From Vogesella urethralis (GTDB lineage Bacteria > Pseudomonadota > Gammaproteobacteria > Burkholderiales > Chromobacteriaceae): 64,000 nucleotides of DNA. The stretch spans positions 1 through 64,000 of the forward strand of contig NZ_VMDW02000135.1 of the NCBI RefSeq assembly GCF_007644045.2, in the 5' to 3' direction. Of the stretch, positions 55,157 to 64,000 are shown piece after piece. Both the position numbers and the translations under genes were made by a program. How positions within the stretch are numbered: the first letter of the stretch is position 1; each line of letters opens with the position of its first letter. The notes below the pieces were generated by a model that was not told the origin of the DNA, did not search any database, and was given only the letters and a program-made list of their open reading frames with translations.

Positions 55157-56047
55157 ATGACACACGTGAAGATTGTGGAAGTCGGCCCGCGTGACGGGCT
55201 GCAGAACGAAAAACAGACCGTGCCGCTAGCGGTGAAGGTGGAGCTGATTCAAAGGTTGGCCGCCAGCGGCCTGCTGAACATCGAAGCCGGCGCCTTTGTG
55301 TCACCCAAGTGGGTGCCGCAGATGGCAGATAGCGCCGAGGTGCTGCAAGCGCTGCCGCTGGACGGCACGGTGAATTACCCGGTGCTGGTGCCCAACGACA
55401 AAGGCCTGGACGCGGCGCTGGCTGCCGGCGTGCGCGAGATTGCCGTGTTCGGCGCTGCCAGCGAGGCCTTCAGCCAGAAGAACATCAACGCCAGCATCGC
55501 CGAGAGCCTGCAGCGCTTCGAATCGGTGATGAAGCGTGCGGTGGCGGCCAACGTGCGCGTACGCGGCTACGTGTCGTGCGTGGTGGGCTGCCCGTACGAA
55601 GGTGCCATCGCGCCGCGCAAGGTGGCCGAGGTGGCCCGTGCGCTATACGACATGGGCTGTTACGAGATATCGCTGGGCGACACCATCGGTGTAGGCACGC
55701 CAGACAAAGTGACCGCCATGCTGGACGCAGTGAGCGAGCAAGTGCCGGTAGCCAAACTGGCCGGCCACTTCCATGACACCTACGGCATGGCCATCGCCAA
55801 CATCCACACCGCGCTGCAAGCGGGGGTACGTACCTTCGACAGCTCGGTGTCCGGCCTCGGCGGCTGCCCGTACGCCAAGGGCGCATCGGGCAACGTGGCT
55901 ACTGAAGACGTGCTGTACCTGCTACACGGCCTGGGTTACCACACCGGCGTGGACATCGAGCAACTGGCGGATAGCGCGTGGTTCATCGCCGACGCCCTGG
56001 GCCGCGAGCCCGGCTCGCGCTACGCCAAAGCACGCGGCCGGCGTTAA
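55157..56047 (+). CDS. liuE: Hydroxymethylglutaryl-CoA lyase
   Basis: Cleaves HMG-CoA to acetoacetate and acetyl-CoA, the last liu step. It is a 296-aa TIM barrel with VEVGPRDGLQNE, the metal-binding HFHDTYGMAIAN and the signature GLGGCPYAKGASGNVATED with the catalytic cysteine. The start MTHVKIVEVG follows GGAGG. A 12-mer copy at 55252-55263 is read R-L-A-A. Confidence 0.96.
   Translation: MTHVKIVEVGPRDGLQNEKQTVPLAVKVELIQRLAASGLLNIEAGAFVSPKWVPQMADSAEVLQALPLDGTVNYPVLVPNDKGLDAALAAGVREIAVFGAASEAFSQKNINASIAESLQRFESVMKRAVAANVRVRGYVSCVVGCPYEGAIAPRKVAEVARALYDMGCYEISLGDTIGVGTPDKVTAMLDAVSEQVPVAKLAGHFHDTYGMAIANIHTALQAGVRTFDSSVSGLGGCPYAKGASGNVATEDVLYLLHGLGYHTGVDIEQLADSAWFIADALGREPGSRYAKARGRR
55252..55263 (+). 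repeat. 12-mer AAGGTTGGCCGC, inside liuE
   Basis: Exact copy on the coding strand, read as R-L-A-A. Confidence 0.9.
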
Positions 56048-56052
56048 GCCGC

Positions 56053-56820
56053 CTACGCCGCGTAGCCCAGGCTGCGTGACGTGGCCGCCGCGCACGCGGC
56101 CAATGCCTGCGCCAGCGGGCCGTCCCAGGCCGGGTCAAACGCGGCCGCCGGGCCCAGCGTGGTCATCACCAGTGCCAGCTGGCCGCTGCTGTCGAATACC
56201 GGCGCCGACAGCGCATTGATGCCCGGCAGCGGGTAGCCGACGGCTCGCGCCATGCCGTGCTGGCGCACTTCGGCCAGCGTGGCCGCCAGCTCGGGCTGCT
56301 GCCCGGGCGGCTTGTGCGCCAGTTCGCTTTCGATGACGGCGCGCGTCAGCTCGGCCGGCAGCCAGGCGGCAAACACGCGGCCGGTGGCCGAATCCAGCAC
56401 CGACATCACACTGCCGGTACGCATATTGATGTGCACGATGCGGTTGCACTCCACGATGCGCACTACGGTCGGGCCGTGATTGCCCCACACCGCCAGCGCC
56501 ACGTTCTGGTTGATGTCCAGCGCCAGCCGGGTGGCGGCGTCGCTGGCAAGCTTGACCGCGTCCAGCTCGTGCAGCGCGGTCAGGCCCATTTGCAGCGCAA
56601 AGCTGCCCAGCCGGTACTGGCCGGTCACGGCGTCTTGTTCCACCAGGCCCAGCTTGCCGAAGCTCACCAGGTAGGGGTGAGCCTTGGCGGGCGGCATGCC
56701 GGCATCGCGCGCCAGGTCTTTCAGCATCATCGGTGTACCGGCGCGCACCAGCGCCTGCAGCAGGCTGCCGCCGACCTCGATGGATTGAATGCCACGGCGG
56801 GCGTCTTTTTCTGCGTCCAT
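56053..56820 (-). CDS. IclR family transcriptional regulator
   Basis: A 255-aa regulator with an N-terminal winged helix (SIEVGGSLLQALVRAGTPMMLKDLARDAGMPPAKAHPYLVSFGKLGLVEQD) and an IclR effector-binding domain (GINALSAPVFDSSGQLALVMTTLGP). The start MDAEKDARRG is used; upstream in-frame sequence runs through the promoter region. It is divergent from the VOC gene across a palindrome and inserted between liuE and aacS. Confidence 0.9.
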   Translation of the reverse strand: MDAEKDARRGIQSIEVGGSLLQALVRAGTPMMLKDLARDAGMPPAKAHPYLVSFGKLGLVEQDAVTGQYRLGSFALQMGLTALHELDAVKLASDAATRLALDINQNVALAVWGNHGPTVVRIVECNRIVHINMRTGSVMSVLDSATGRVFAAWLPAELTRAVIESELAHKPPGQQPELAATLAEVRQHGMARAVGYPLPGINALSAPVFDSSGQLALVMTTLGPAAAFDPAWDGPLAQALAACAAATSRSLGYAA

Positions 56821-56878
56821 AACGATATAAGCAAGTGAGGTTGGCCGCAGTGTAGCATTGCTGCCGCGGCTTGATTGT

Positions 56879-56914
56879 TTGTTAATATCAAACTTATTGA
56901 GCAATATCTAACAA
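56879..56914. promoter_or_regulatory. Candidate operator of the IclR regulator
   Basis: TTGTTAATAT and ATATCTAACAA form an inverted repeat separated by 15 bases in the divergent IclR-VOC promoter region. Confidence 0.45.
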
Positions 56915-56968
56915 TGCAGTAAGGTTCAGCCCATGCAGCCATCGCTGCCCCGCACACGGAGACACCCC

Positions 56969-57508
56969 ATGCTGATCCAGAAAATCCACCACGTGGCCTA
57001 CCGCTGCAAAGACGCCAAAGAAACCGTCGAGTGGTACGTAAAGCACCTCGACATGAAGTTCGTGCTGGCCATTGCCGAGAACGAAGTGCCGTCCACCAAG
57101 CAGCCAGACCCGTACATGCACGTGTTCCTGGACGCCGGCCAAGGCAATATCCTGGCCTTCTTCGAGCTGCCCAACAGCCCGGAAATGGGCCGCGACCCTA
57201 ATACCCCGGCCTGGGTGCAGCACCTGGCGCTGGAGGTAGCCGATATGGACACCCTGCTGGCTACCAAAGCGCGGCTGGAGGCGGCCGGCATCAAGGTGAT
57301 CGGCCCCACCAATCACACCATTTTCCAGAGCATCTATTTCTTCGACCCCAACGGTCACCGCCTGGAGCTGGCCTGCAACAGCGGCACCCCGCGCATGCTG
57401 CAAATGTTGGACGAGGTAAAGTGGGACATGCTGAACGAATGGGCTGCCACCCGTCAGGCACCGCAGCATGCGCGCTGGATGCACGACGGCAGCTACCAGG
57501 AAGACTAA
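56969..57508 (+). CDS. VOC (glyoxalase/dioxygenase) family protein
   Basis: A 179-aa metal-dependent vicinal-oxygen-chelate protein. Two beta-alpha-beta-beta-beta modules are visible: IQKIHHVAYRCKDAKETVEWYVKHLDMKFV and VQHLALEVADMDTLLATKARLEAAGIKVIGP, with FFDPNGHRLELAC carrying the last metal glutamate. Substrate unknown. The start MLIQKIHHV follows GGAGAC. It is divergent from, and probably controlled by, the IclR regulator. Confidence 0.85.
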   Translation: MLIQKIHHVAYRCKDAKETVEWYVKHLDMKFVLAIAENEVPSTKQPDPYMHVFLDAGQGNILAFFELPNSPEMGRDPNTPAWVQHLALEVADMDTLLATKARLEAAGIKVIGPTNHTIFQSIYFFDPNGHRLELACNSGTPRMLQMLDEVKWDMLNEWAATRQAPQHARWMHDGSYQED

Positions 57509-57543
57509 GCGCCACCGCGCAGCCCAGGGGCCAAGCGCCCCTG

Positions 57544-57557
57544 TTACGTTAACGTAA
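57544..57557. promoter_or_regulatory. LiuR operator upstream of aacS
   Basis: TTACGTTAACGTAA, identical to the site at 48029, 64 bases upstream of the synthetase start. It places aacS in the LiuR regulon. Confidence 0.8.
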
Positions 57558-57621
57558 GTCGTCGTACACTACATAAAAACCATACAGTTGGAATAACCCG
57601 ACGCCTGAGGAGAACCCGCCC

Positions 57622-59583
<1,962 letters not shown>

Positions 59584-59606
59584 GCCCGTAAGCCGCAGCC
59601 AGCCGC

Positions 59607-59618
59607 AAGGTTGGCCGC
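59607..59618 (+). repeat. 12-mer AAGGTTGGCCGC between aacS and its terminator
   Basis: Exact copy, 8 bases before the terminator stem, with the continuation AGTCAC shared with the copy at 60751. Confidence 0.9.
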
Positions 59619-59626
59619 AGTCACTA

Positions 59627-59652
59627 CAAGGCCGGCGCCCGCGCCGGCCTTG
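59627..59652 (+). terminator. Terminator of aacS
   Basis: CAAGGCCGGCGC and its exact complement around a CC loop, followed by GGCTTTTGG. Confidence 0.88.
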
Positions 59653-59744
59653 GCTTTTGGTGGCTTGCCGTAGCCAGCCACAACACTGCATGATTCAAGC
59701 ATAAAGTGTTAACATCGATAGTAACTGATCAAACGGAGTACATC

Positions 59745-60752
59745 ATGATTCTGGTAACGGGCGGTGCCGGCTATATCGGTTCCCATACCTGTCTGCAATT
59801 GCTGCAGGCAGGCCACGACCTGGTGGTGCTGGACAACCTCAGCAACAGCCAGCCAGAAGCCCTGCAACGGGTACAGAAACTGGCAGGTCGCCAGCTGCAG
59901 CTGGTAGAAGGCGATATCCGCGATGAAACCATCCTGGAGGCGGTGTTCCGCTACCCGATCAAGGCTGTCATTCACTTTGCCGGCCTGAAAGCAGTGGGCG
60001 AGTCGGTAGCCGAACCGCTGCGCTACTACGACAACAACGTGGCCGGCACGCTGTCACTGCTGAAGGCGATGAAAAAGCACGGTTGCCAGCAACTGGTGTT
60101 CAGCTCCTCCGCCACCGTCTACGGCGACCCGGCGTCAGTGCCCATCCGCGAGCACTTTCCGTTATCGGCCACCAACCCCTACGGCCGCAGCAAGCTGATG
60201 ATCGAAGACATGCTGCGCGACTTGGCGCACGCCGAACCGGACTGGCGCATTGCCATCCTGCGCTACTTCAACCCGGTAGGCGCCCACGCCAGCGGCCAGA
60301 TCGGCGAAGACCCGAACGGTATTCCCAACAACCTGATGCCGTTCATCAGCCAGGTAGCGGTAGGCAAACGCGCGCAGCTGAGCGTGTTCGGTGACGACTA
60401 CCCTACCCACGACGGCACTGGCGTGCGTGACTACATCCACGTGGAAGACCTGGCACGCGGCCATCTGTGCGCCCTTGCCAAGCTGCAACAGCAGGCCGGC
60501 CTGCTCACCGTCAACCTGGGCACCGGCCAGGGTTACTCGGTGCTGGACATGGTCAAAGCTTTTGAGCAGGCCAGCGGCCGCCCGGTCCCCTACAGCGTGA
60601 CCCCGCGTCGCCCCGGCGATGTGGCAGCCTGCTACGCCGACCCGGCCCAAGCCGAACAGCTGCTGGGCTGGCGTGCCGAAAAAACGCTGGCCGACATGTG
60701 TGCCGATAGCTGGCGCTGGCAAAGCCAGAACCCCAACGGCTACAGCAGCTAA
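59745..60752 (+). CDS. galE: UDP-glucose 4-epimerase
   Basis: NAD-dependent epimerase of 335 aa that supplies UDP-galactose for surface polysaccharides. TGGAGYIGSHTCLQLLQAGHDLVVLDNLSN binds NAD (Gly motif at residues 6-12), FSSSATVYGDP holds the catalytic serine region and NPYGRSK the Tyr-x-x-x-Lys pair. The start MILVTGGAG follows CGGAG; an upstream ATG in frame is not conserved. The stop codon overlaps a 12-mer copy. Confidence 0.95.
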   Translation: MILVTGGAGYIGSHTCLQLLQAGHDLVVLDNLSNSQPEALQRVQKLAGRQLQLVEGDIRDETILEAVFRYPIKAVIHFAGLKAVGESVAEPLRYYDNNVAGTLSLLKAMKKHGCQQLVFSSSATVYGDPASVPIREHFPLSATNPYGRSKLMIEDMLRDLAHAEPDWRIAILRYFNPVGAHASGQIGEDPNGIPNNLMPFISQVAVGKRAQLSVFGDDYPTHDGTGVRDYIHVEDLARGHLCALAKLQQQAGLLTVNLGTGQGYSVLDMVKAFEQASGRPVPYSVTPRRPGDVAACYADPAQAEQLLGWRAEKTLADMCADSWRWQSQNPNGYSS

Positions 60753-60762
60753 GGTTGGCCGC
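60751..60762 (+). repeat. 12-mer AAGGTTGGCCGC at the galE stop codon
   Basis: Exact copy beginning inside the TAA stop codon and followed 10 bases later by a terminator. Confidence 0.9.
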
Positions 60763-60772
60763 AGTCACAGCA

Positions 60773-60800
60773 ACAAGGCCGGCGCATGCGCCGGCCTTGT
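60773..60800. terminator. Terminator between galE and the convergent glycosyltransferase
   Basis: ACAAGGCCGGCGC and its exact complement around an AT loop; same stem as at 59627. Confidence 0.9.
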
Positions 60801-60824
60801 GCTTTGGTCAATGTTGCGCGTGGT

Positions 60825-62474
60825 TCAGTGACTAAGCGGTATGCGCTGCAACAGGTAATACACCTCGTGCTTGTCGCGTGGCCGGCTACCCTGCCAGCGC
60901 AGCTGCCAGCCCGGCAGCACCGGCACCGCGTCGCGCTCGCCAACCAGCAATTGCAGATTGCAGGGTATCGCCTGTTCCGGCGCCACCGCTTTCAAGTGCA
61001 AACCGCTGTAATACGGCCAGCTCACCCGCGCCATCATCTGGCGGGCGTCCACCGCCACGCACTGGTCGCCAGCCGGCATCGCCTTCACCATCGCCATCAC
61101 CACCGGCTGGTAGCTTTTGGCCGCGTCCAGAAACGGCAGCCACAGCGTCAGCAACAGGCCCCAGAACAAGGTCAGGCCGGCCGCCCAGTTGGTAATGGCC
61201 TGCCGCCCGCGCAAATGGCGCCGCGTCACCGCCCACACCCACACTGCCGTTGCCAGCAAAGCCAGCGCTACCGCCAGCCAGGAAAAACGGGGCTCGTAGA
61301 ACGGGCTGAAGTACTCTGCCCTGGCTGCCAGCCTGGCCGGCCAGCCGAAATTCATCGCTGCCCAACCCAGCCATACCAGCAGGGCAAAGAAGCCGAATGC
61401 CATCAGGCCAAACCAGTTGAGGAAGGCCGCAGCACCGCGGCGCAGGCTATCCAGCTCGACCGCCCCCAGCACGGCCAGCGGCAACAGCAGGGGCATGGCG
61501 TCTTCGGTATGGGTATTGCTGGAAAAGGTCAGCAATAGCAGCAGCACCGCAAAACTCAGCAGTGGCAGCTGCAGCATCGGCAGCTCGTAACGGCGGTTTT
61601 TCCACAGTGCCCATGCGGCCAACGGCCAAGCCGGCCAGGCGTACCACAACACCAGCTTGGGGTAGTAACCCAGCTCATGAAACAGGCCGACGTTGCCGAA
61701 GCCACGCAGCGGGCCCAGCGCAAATGCCTGCCACCACTGCGCAAACACCAGCGGGTAGTTCTTATACAAGGCCCACGGCCATACCAGCAATAGCGGCGCG
61801 GCAAACAGCAGCGCCATCAGCAGGGTGATGGCGTAGCGCTTGCTACGCCAGCTGGCAAAGGCCGGCAACAGCAAGGCCACGCTCCACACCAGCAGCAGCT
61901 GCAGCAGGTTGGTAGACAGGAACACCACCACGCTCGCGGCGCCCAGCAGCGCACCTGCCAGCGCCGGCGCGCGCAAACTCAAGACCATGGCATACAGCGC
62001 GCCGGCAAAACCGGCGAAACCGGCCACCACCGGGTTCATCTCGTGGCCGGTGACGATCAGGCCGAGGCAACCGATCAGGATCATCACCACGCTGCGGCCA
62101 TGCCTGCGGCCAACCAGCTCGCGACCGATACCGCCGGCAAACGCCAACGCCAGCGCCATGAACAACGGCGTTGCCAGGCGGGCGGCATCGTGCAGCGGCA
62201 ACAGCCACGGCGACAGCAGCCGTGCCAGCCCGGCGGCCACCCAGTAATACAGCGGGGAGTTTTCCAGGTAGGGCTGGCCGTCAATGCTAGGCAGCAGCCA
62301 GTGGCCGCCAGAGACGAAAGCCTGCACCACTGCCGTCACGTACGGCTCGTCGGGTTTCCAGGGGGTATGCCCGAGAATGCCCGGCCACAGCCAGACAAAA
62401 CACAGCAGCAGCAACACCCAGGGTTTCTCGGTAGGCCGGGCGGTTGCCTGGCCGTGCGCGGAATAAGTCAGCAT
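60825..62474 (-). CDS. PMT-family (GT39/ArnT-like) membrane glycosyltransferase
   Basis: A 549-aa integral membrane protein with about 12 helices. The first periplasmic loop has HTPWKPDEPYVTAVVQAF, the acidic catalytic pair of the GT-C fold, and ENSPLYYWVAAGL follows as in ArnT. It should transfer a sugar from a lipid-phosphate donor to a lipid or glycan on the periplasmic side; donor and acceptor are unknown. The start MLTYSAHGQA is used. It lies near galE and another glycosyltransferase. Confidence 0.87.
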   Translation of the reverse strand: MLTYSAHGQATARPTEKPWVLLLLCFVWLWPGILGHTPWKPDEPYVTAVVQAFVSGGHWLLPSIDGQPYLENSPLYYWVAAGLARLLSPWLLPLHDAARLATPLFMALALAFAGGIGRELVGRRHGRSVVMILIGCLGLIVTGHEMNPVVAGFAGFAGALYAMVLSLRAPALAGALLGAASVVVFLSTNLLQLLLVWSVALLLPAFASWRSKRYAITLLMALLFAAPLLLVWPWALYKNYPLVFAQWWQAFALGPLRGFGNVGLFHELGYYPKLVLWYAWPAWPLAAWALWKNRRYELPMLQLPLLSFAVLLLLLTFSSNTHTEDAMPLLLPLAVLGAVELDSLRRGAAAFLNWFGLMAFGFFALLVWLGWAAMNFGWPARLAARAEYFSPFYEPRFSWLAVALALLATAVWVWAVTRRHLRGRQAITNWAAGLTLFWGLLLTLWLPFLDAAKSYQPVVMAMVKAMPAGDQCVAVDARQMMARVSWPYYSGLHLKAVAPEQAIPCNLQLLVGERDAVPVLPGWQLRWQGSRPRDKHEVYYLLQRIPLSH

Positions 62475-62612
62475 GCGCGGGAAGAGCGAAGAGGAATCAA
62501 GACACCATTGTAGTGACAAACCGCCGCCGCACCTAGCCACAAACGGCAAGCCGCCGCCGGGCAATTGCCACGGCGGCGGCGCAAGACAGCATCAGCGCGT
62601 TGCCGGCAAAGC

Positions 62613-63557
62613 CTAACCCAGTTGGCCGCGCAGGCGCAGGCCAAGGCGGGCGATGGCGATCTTGAGGTCGATACGGCGTTTCTGCAGCGAATTGCGCAGC
62701 TTGTTGCGGCGGCGCTGGCGCTTGTGCTCGGGCGCGGCTTGCAAACGCTTCAGCTCGTCCTCGCGCCAGTCGTGGCTGGCGCAGGCCGCCGCCAGCGCCT
62801 CAACCGGCTGCCCGGCTGGCTGCGCGTCGAAGAAAGTGGCCAAGTACAGCGGCGCTTCGTAGCTGTAATTCCAGTAGTGATGCAGCGCCGCGTCTAGCGC
62901 CACCATCTCGTAGCGGCTGCACGCCACCAGCGACAGGGCAAACTGCTCTACCCAGTTACGCGGCACCACGCGGGTAAACAGGTAGTCGCTGGTACGAATC
63001 ACGTCGTCAAAAAACGCGGTACTGCCGGCCGGCAGGCCGATGGCACCCGCGTTCCACATCAGCAAGCGCGAGGTATCGGCAATGCCCAGCGCTTGCAGCT
63101 GTGGTTGCTTGTGCTGCACAAAACGGTAGTAGTCGGCAAAGAACTGTTCGGAGAACGCGCCTTCCGGCACGTGCATGCAGCACACCGGCGCGCCGCCCCC
63201 CTCGCCGCGCAGGCGGGCAAACAGGGTGTCGGGCAGATGCAGCCAGCGGGTGTCGCAATCCACATACAGCAACGCGCCGTCCAGCTCTTGGCTGGCGCGA
63301 CGCAATACGTTCAGTTTGATGCGGTGCACGTAGTCGAACGGGCCACGGAAAGCCGCCAGTTCGTGCCGCTGCAACACGATGGCGCGAATCAGCGGGTGGG
63401 CCGGCACTTCGGCCGCGTCGTCGGTATACACCACGATACGTACATCCTGGCGCTGTTGCTGCAACAACAGGTGCAGCAGCGTCAGGACGGAAAAACGGGT
63501 CTGATCGTGGTATTTGCGGCTGCCGTGGGACAGATAAACAATGTGGAGCGGCTTCAT
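62613..63557 (-). CDS. Putative glycosyltransferase (GT-A fold)
   Basis: A 314-aa soluble protein starting MKPLHIVYLSHGSRKYHDQT. VVYTDDA and LLYVDCDTRWL, the latter a DxD metal/nucleotide-sugar motif, suggest a GT-A glycosyltransferase. The C-terminus is strongly basic (KRQRRRNKLRNSLQKRR), which may hold it at the membrane. Family number and sugar are not recognised. It is 138 bases upstream of the GT39-like gene and may be cotranscribed with it. Confidence 0.75.
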   Translation of the reverse strand: MKPLHIVYLSHGSRKYHDQTRFSVLTLLHLLLQQQRQDVRIVVYTDDAAEVPAHPLIRAIVLQRHELAAFRGPFDYVHRIKLNVLRRASQELDGALLYVDCDTRWLHLPDTLFARLRGEGGGAPVCCMHVPEGAFSEQFFADYYRFVQHKQPQLQALGIADTSRLLMWNAGAIGLPAGSTAFFDDVIRTSDYLFTRVVPRNWVEQFALSLVACSRYEMVALDAALHHYWNYSYEAPLYLATFFDAQPAGQPVEALAAACASHDWREDELKRLQAAPEHKRQRRRNKLRNSLQKRRIDLKIAIARLGLRLRGQLG

Positions 63558-63567
63558 GTGACGGGGG

Positions 63568-63578
63568 CGTTAACGTAA
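63568..63578. promoter_or_regulatory. Partial LiuR-like palindrome upstream of the glycosyltransferase gene
   Basis: CGTTAACGTAA matches 11 of 14 bases of the LiuR site; the left outer bases are GG instead of TTA-type. It lies only 10 bases before the start codon. Weak evidence. Confidence 0.25.
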
Positions 63579-63734
63579 TCCGCACAGTGTAGACGATAAC
63601 CCTGCCCGGTGGCGCTGCGCTTTATGACGGGGAGCAGCCCCGCCTGCCTGAGCGTCTCTCCGGGGCGACAATTCCCAGCATCTGTCATGCGCCATAGCGG
63701 ATGCCGCACTTGCCGGTCGGCACGCCACCAAAAA

Positions 63735-63765
63735 CAAAAAAGGCAGCCAGTGGCTGCCTTTTTTG
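63735..63765. terminator. Terminator of rpmE
   Basis: A perfect 14-bp stem (CAAAAAAGGCAGCC and complement) with loop AGT; the A tract gives the T run on the minus strand. Confidence 0.92.
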
Positions 63766-63780
63766 GGTCCTGCAAGCGGA

Positions 63781-63996
63781 TTAGCGCTTGAAGAAGTTGC
63801 CAAACTTCTGGTTGAAGCGATCAACGCGACCAGCGGTATCAACGATCTTCTGTTTGCCGGTGTAGAACGGGTGGCACTGGGAGCACACCTCGATGTGGAA
63901 CGCTTCTTTGCCCATGGTGGACTTGGTGGTGAACTGGTTACCGCAGGAGCAGGTAACGGCTACTTCTTTGTAGTTCGGCTGAATATCGGCTTGCAT
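63781..63996 (-). CDS. rpmE: 50S ribosomal protein L31, zinc-binding type
   Basis: A 71-aa ribosomal protein starting [22 protein letters not shown]. The zinc ligands are CSC near residue 16 and CSQC near residue 38, so this is the zinc-containing C+ form. [24 protein letters not shown] is the conserved core. The promoter is beyond the window edge. Confidence 0.96.
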   Translation of the reverse strand: MQADIQPNYKEVAVTCSCGNQFTTKSTMGKEAFHIEVCSQCHPFYTGKQKIVDTAGRVDRFNQKFGNFFKR

Positions 63997-64000
63997 GGCT

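Overview
The window is high-GC (roughly 64 % by eye) bacterial chromosome with the gene content of a betaproteobacterium of the order Neisseriales, most like the Chromobacteriaceae (Chromobacterium/Vogesella-type). The pointers are the gene order rne | rluC-HAD-Rieske-sppA, divergent fur and bamE, and a LiuR-type leucine catabolic regulon. The genus cannot be fixed from sequence alone. Almost every base is in a recognisable chromosomal gene; there is no prophage, plasmid backbone or CRISPR array. || Layout. 1-12.4 kb is housekeeping: tRNA-Asn, RNase E, RluC, a HAD phosphatase, a Rieske protein, an S49 peptidase, an orphan MotB/MotD-like protein, a RutE-like nitroreductase, PyrD, the overlapping fur-aat-bpt genes, bamE and dapB. 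12.4-14.9 kb is an AT-richer island with an HNH-like gene, an unknown gene, an Imm26-like immunity gene and several palindromic repeats. 14.9-26.2 kb is a nitrogen block: ureDABCEFGJ (urease, accessory proteins, UreJ) behind a consensus sigma-54 promoter, and urtABCDE (urea ABC transporter). 26.4-33.0 kb holds a small membrane protein, a quinone oxidoreductase with a divergent LysR regulator, and a two-component system whose 1130-residue hybrid kinase begins with an NCS1-type transporter. 33.1-38.4 kb is the prkA-yeaH-spoVR stress operon. 38.7-45.8 kb holds PilZ, Nudix, DUF2062, an acyl-CoA dehydrogenase, a GGDEF protein, a flavin reductase, small genes and a SEC-C protein. 46.3-59.6 kb is the leucine/isovalerate catabolism regulon (acyl-CoA synthetase, liuR, liuABCD, a small membrane gene, liuE, acetoacetyl-CoA synthetase) with LiuR-type palindromes at three promoters and an IclR/VOC pair inside it. 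59.7-64 kb holds galE, two glycosyltransferases and rpmE. || How the parts work together. urt imports urea and ure hydrolyses it to ammonia, probably under NtrC/RpoN. The liu genes take isovaleryl-CoA to acetoacetate plus acetyl-CoA, and AacS reactivates the acetoacetate. The transporter-kinase beside the urea genes is a plausible nitrogen-compound sensor. || The strongest undescribed signal is a 12-mer, AAGGTTGGCCGC. Its 10-base core occurs 33 times in 64 kb on both strands, inside genes in five of six frames and as inverted pairs between genes. This is the behaviour of a DNA uptake sequence, but it does not look like the known Neisseriaceae dialects. The second is a ~363-bp element with 15-bp terminal inverted repeats, present twice, each copy sitting in the loop of a former Rho-independent terminator and flanked by ~12-bp target duplications. 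A third element, a 99-bp IS5-like MITE with CTAA duplications, lies exactly at the stop codon of the HNH-like gene.
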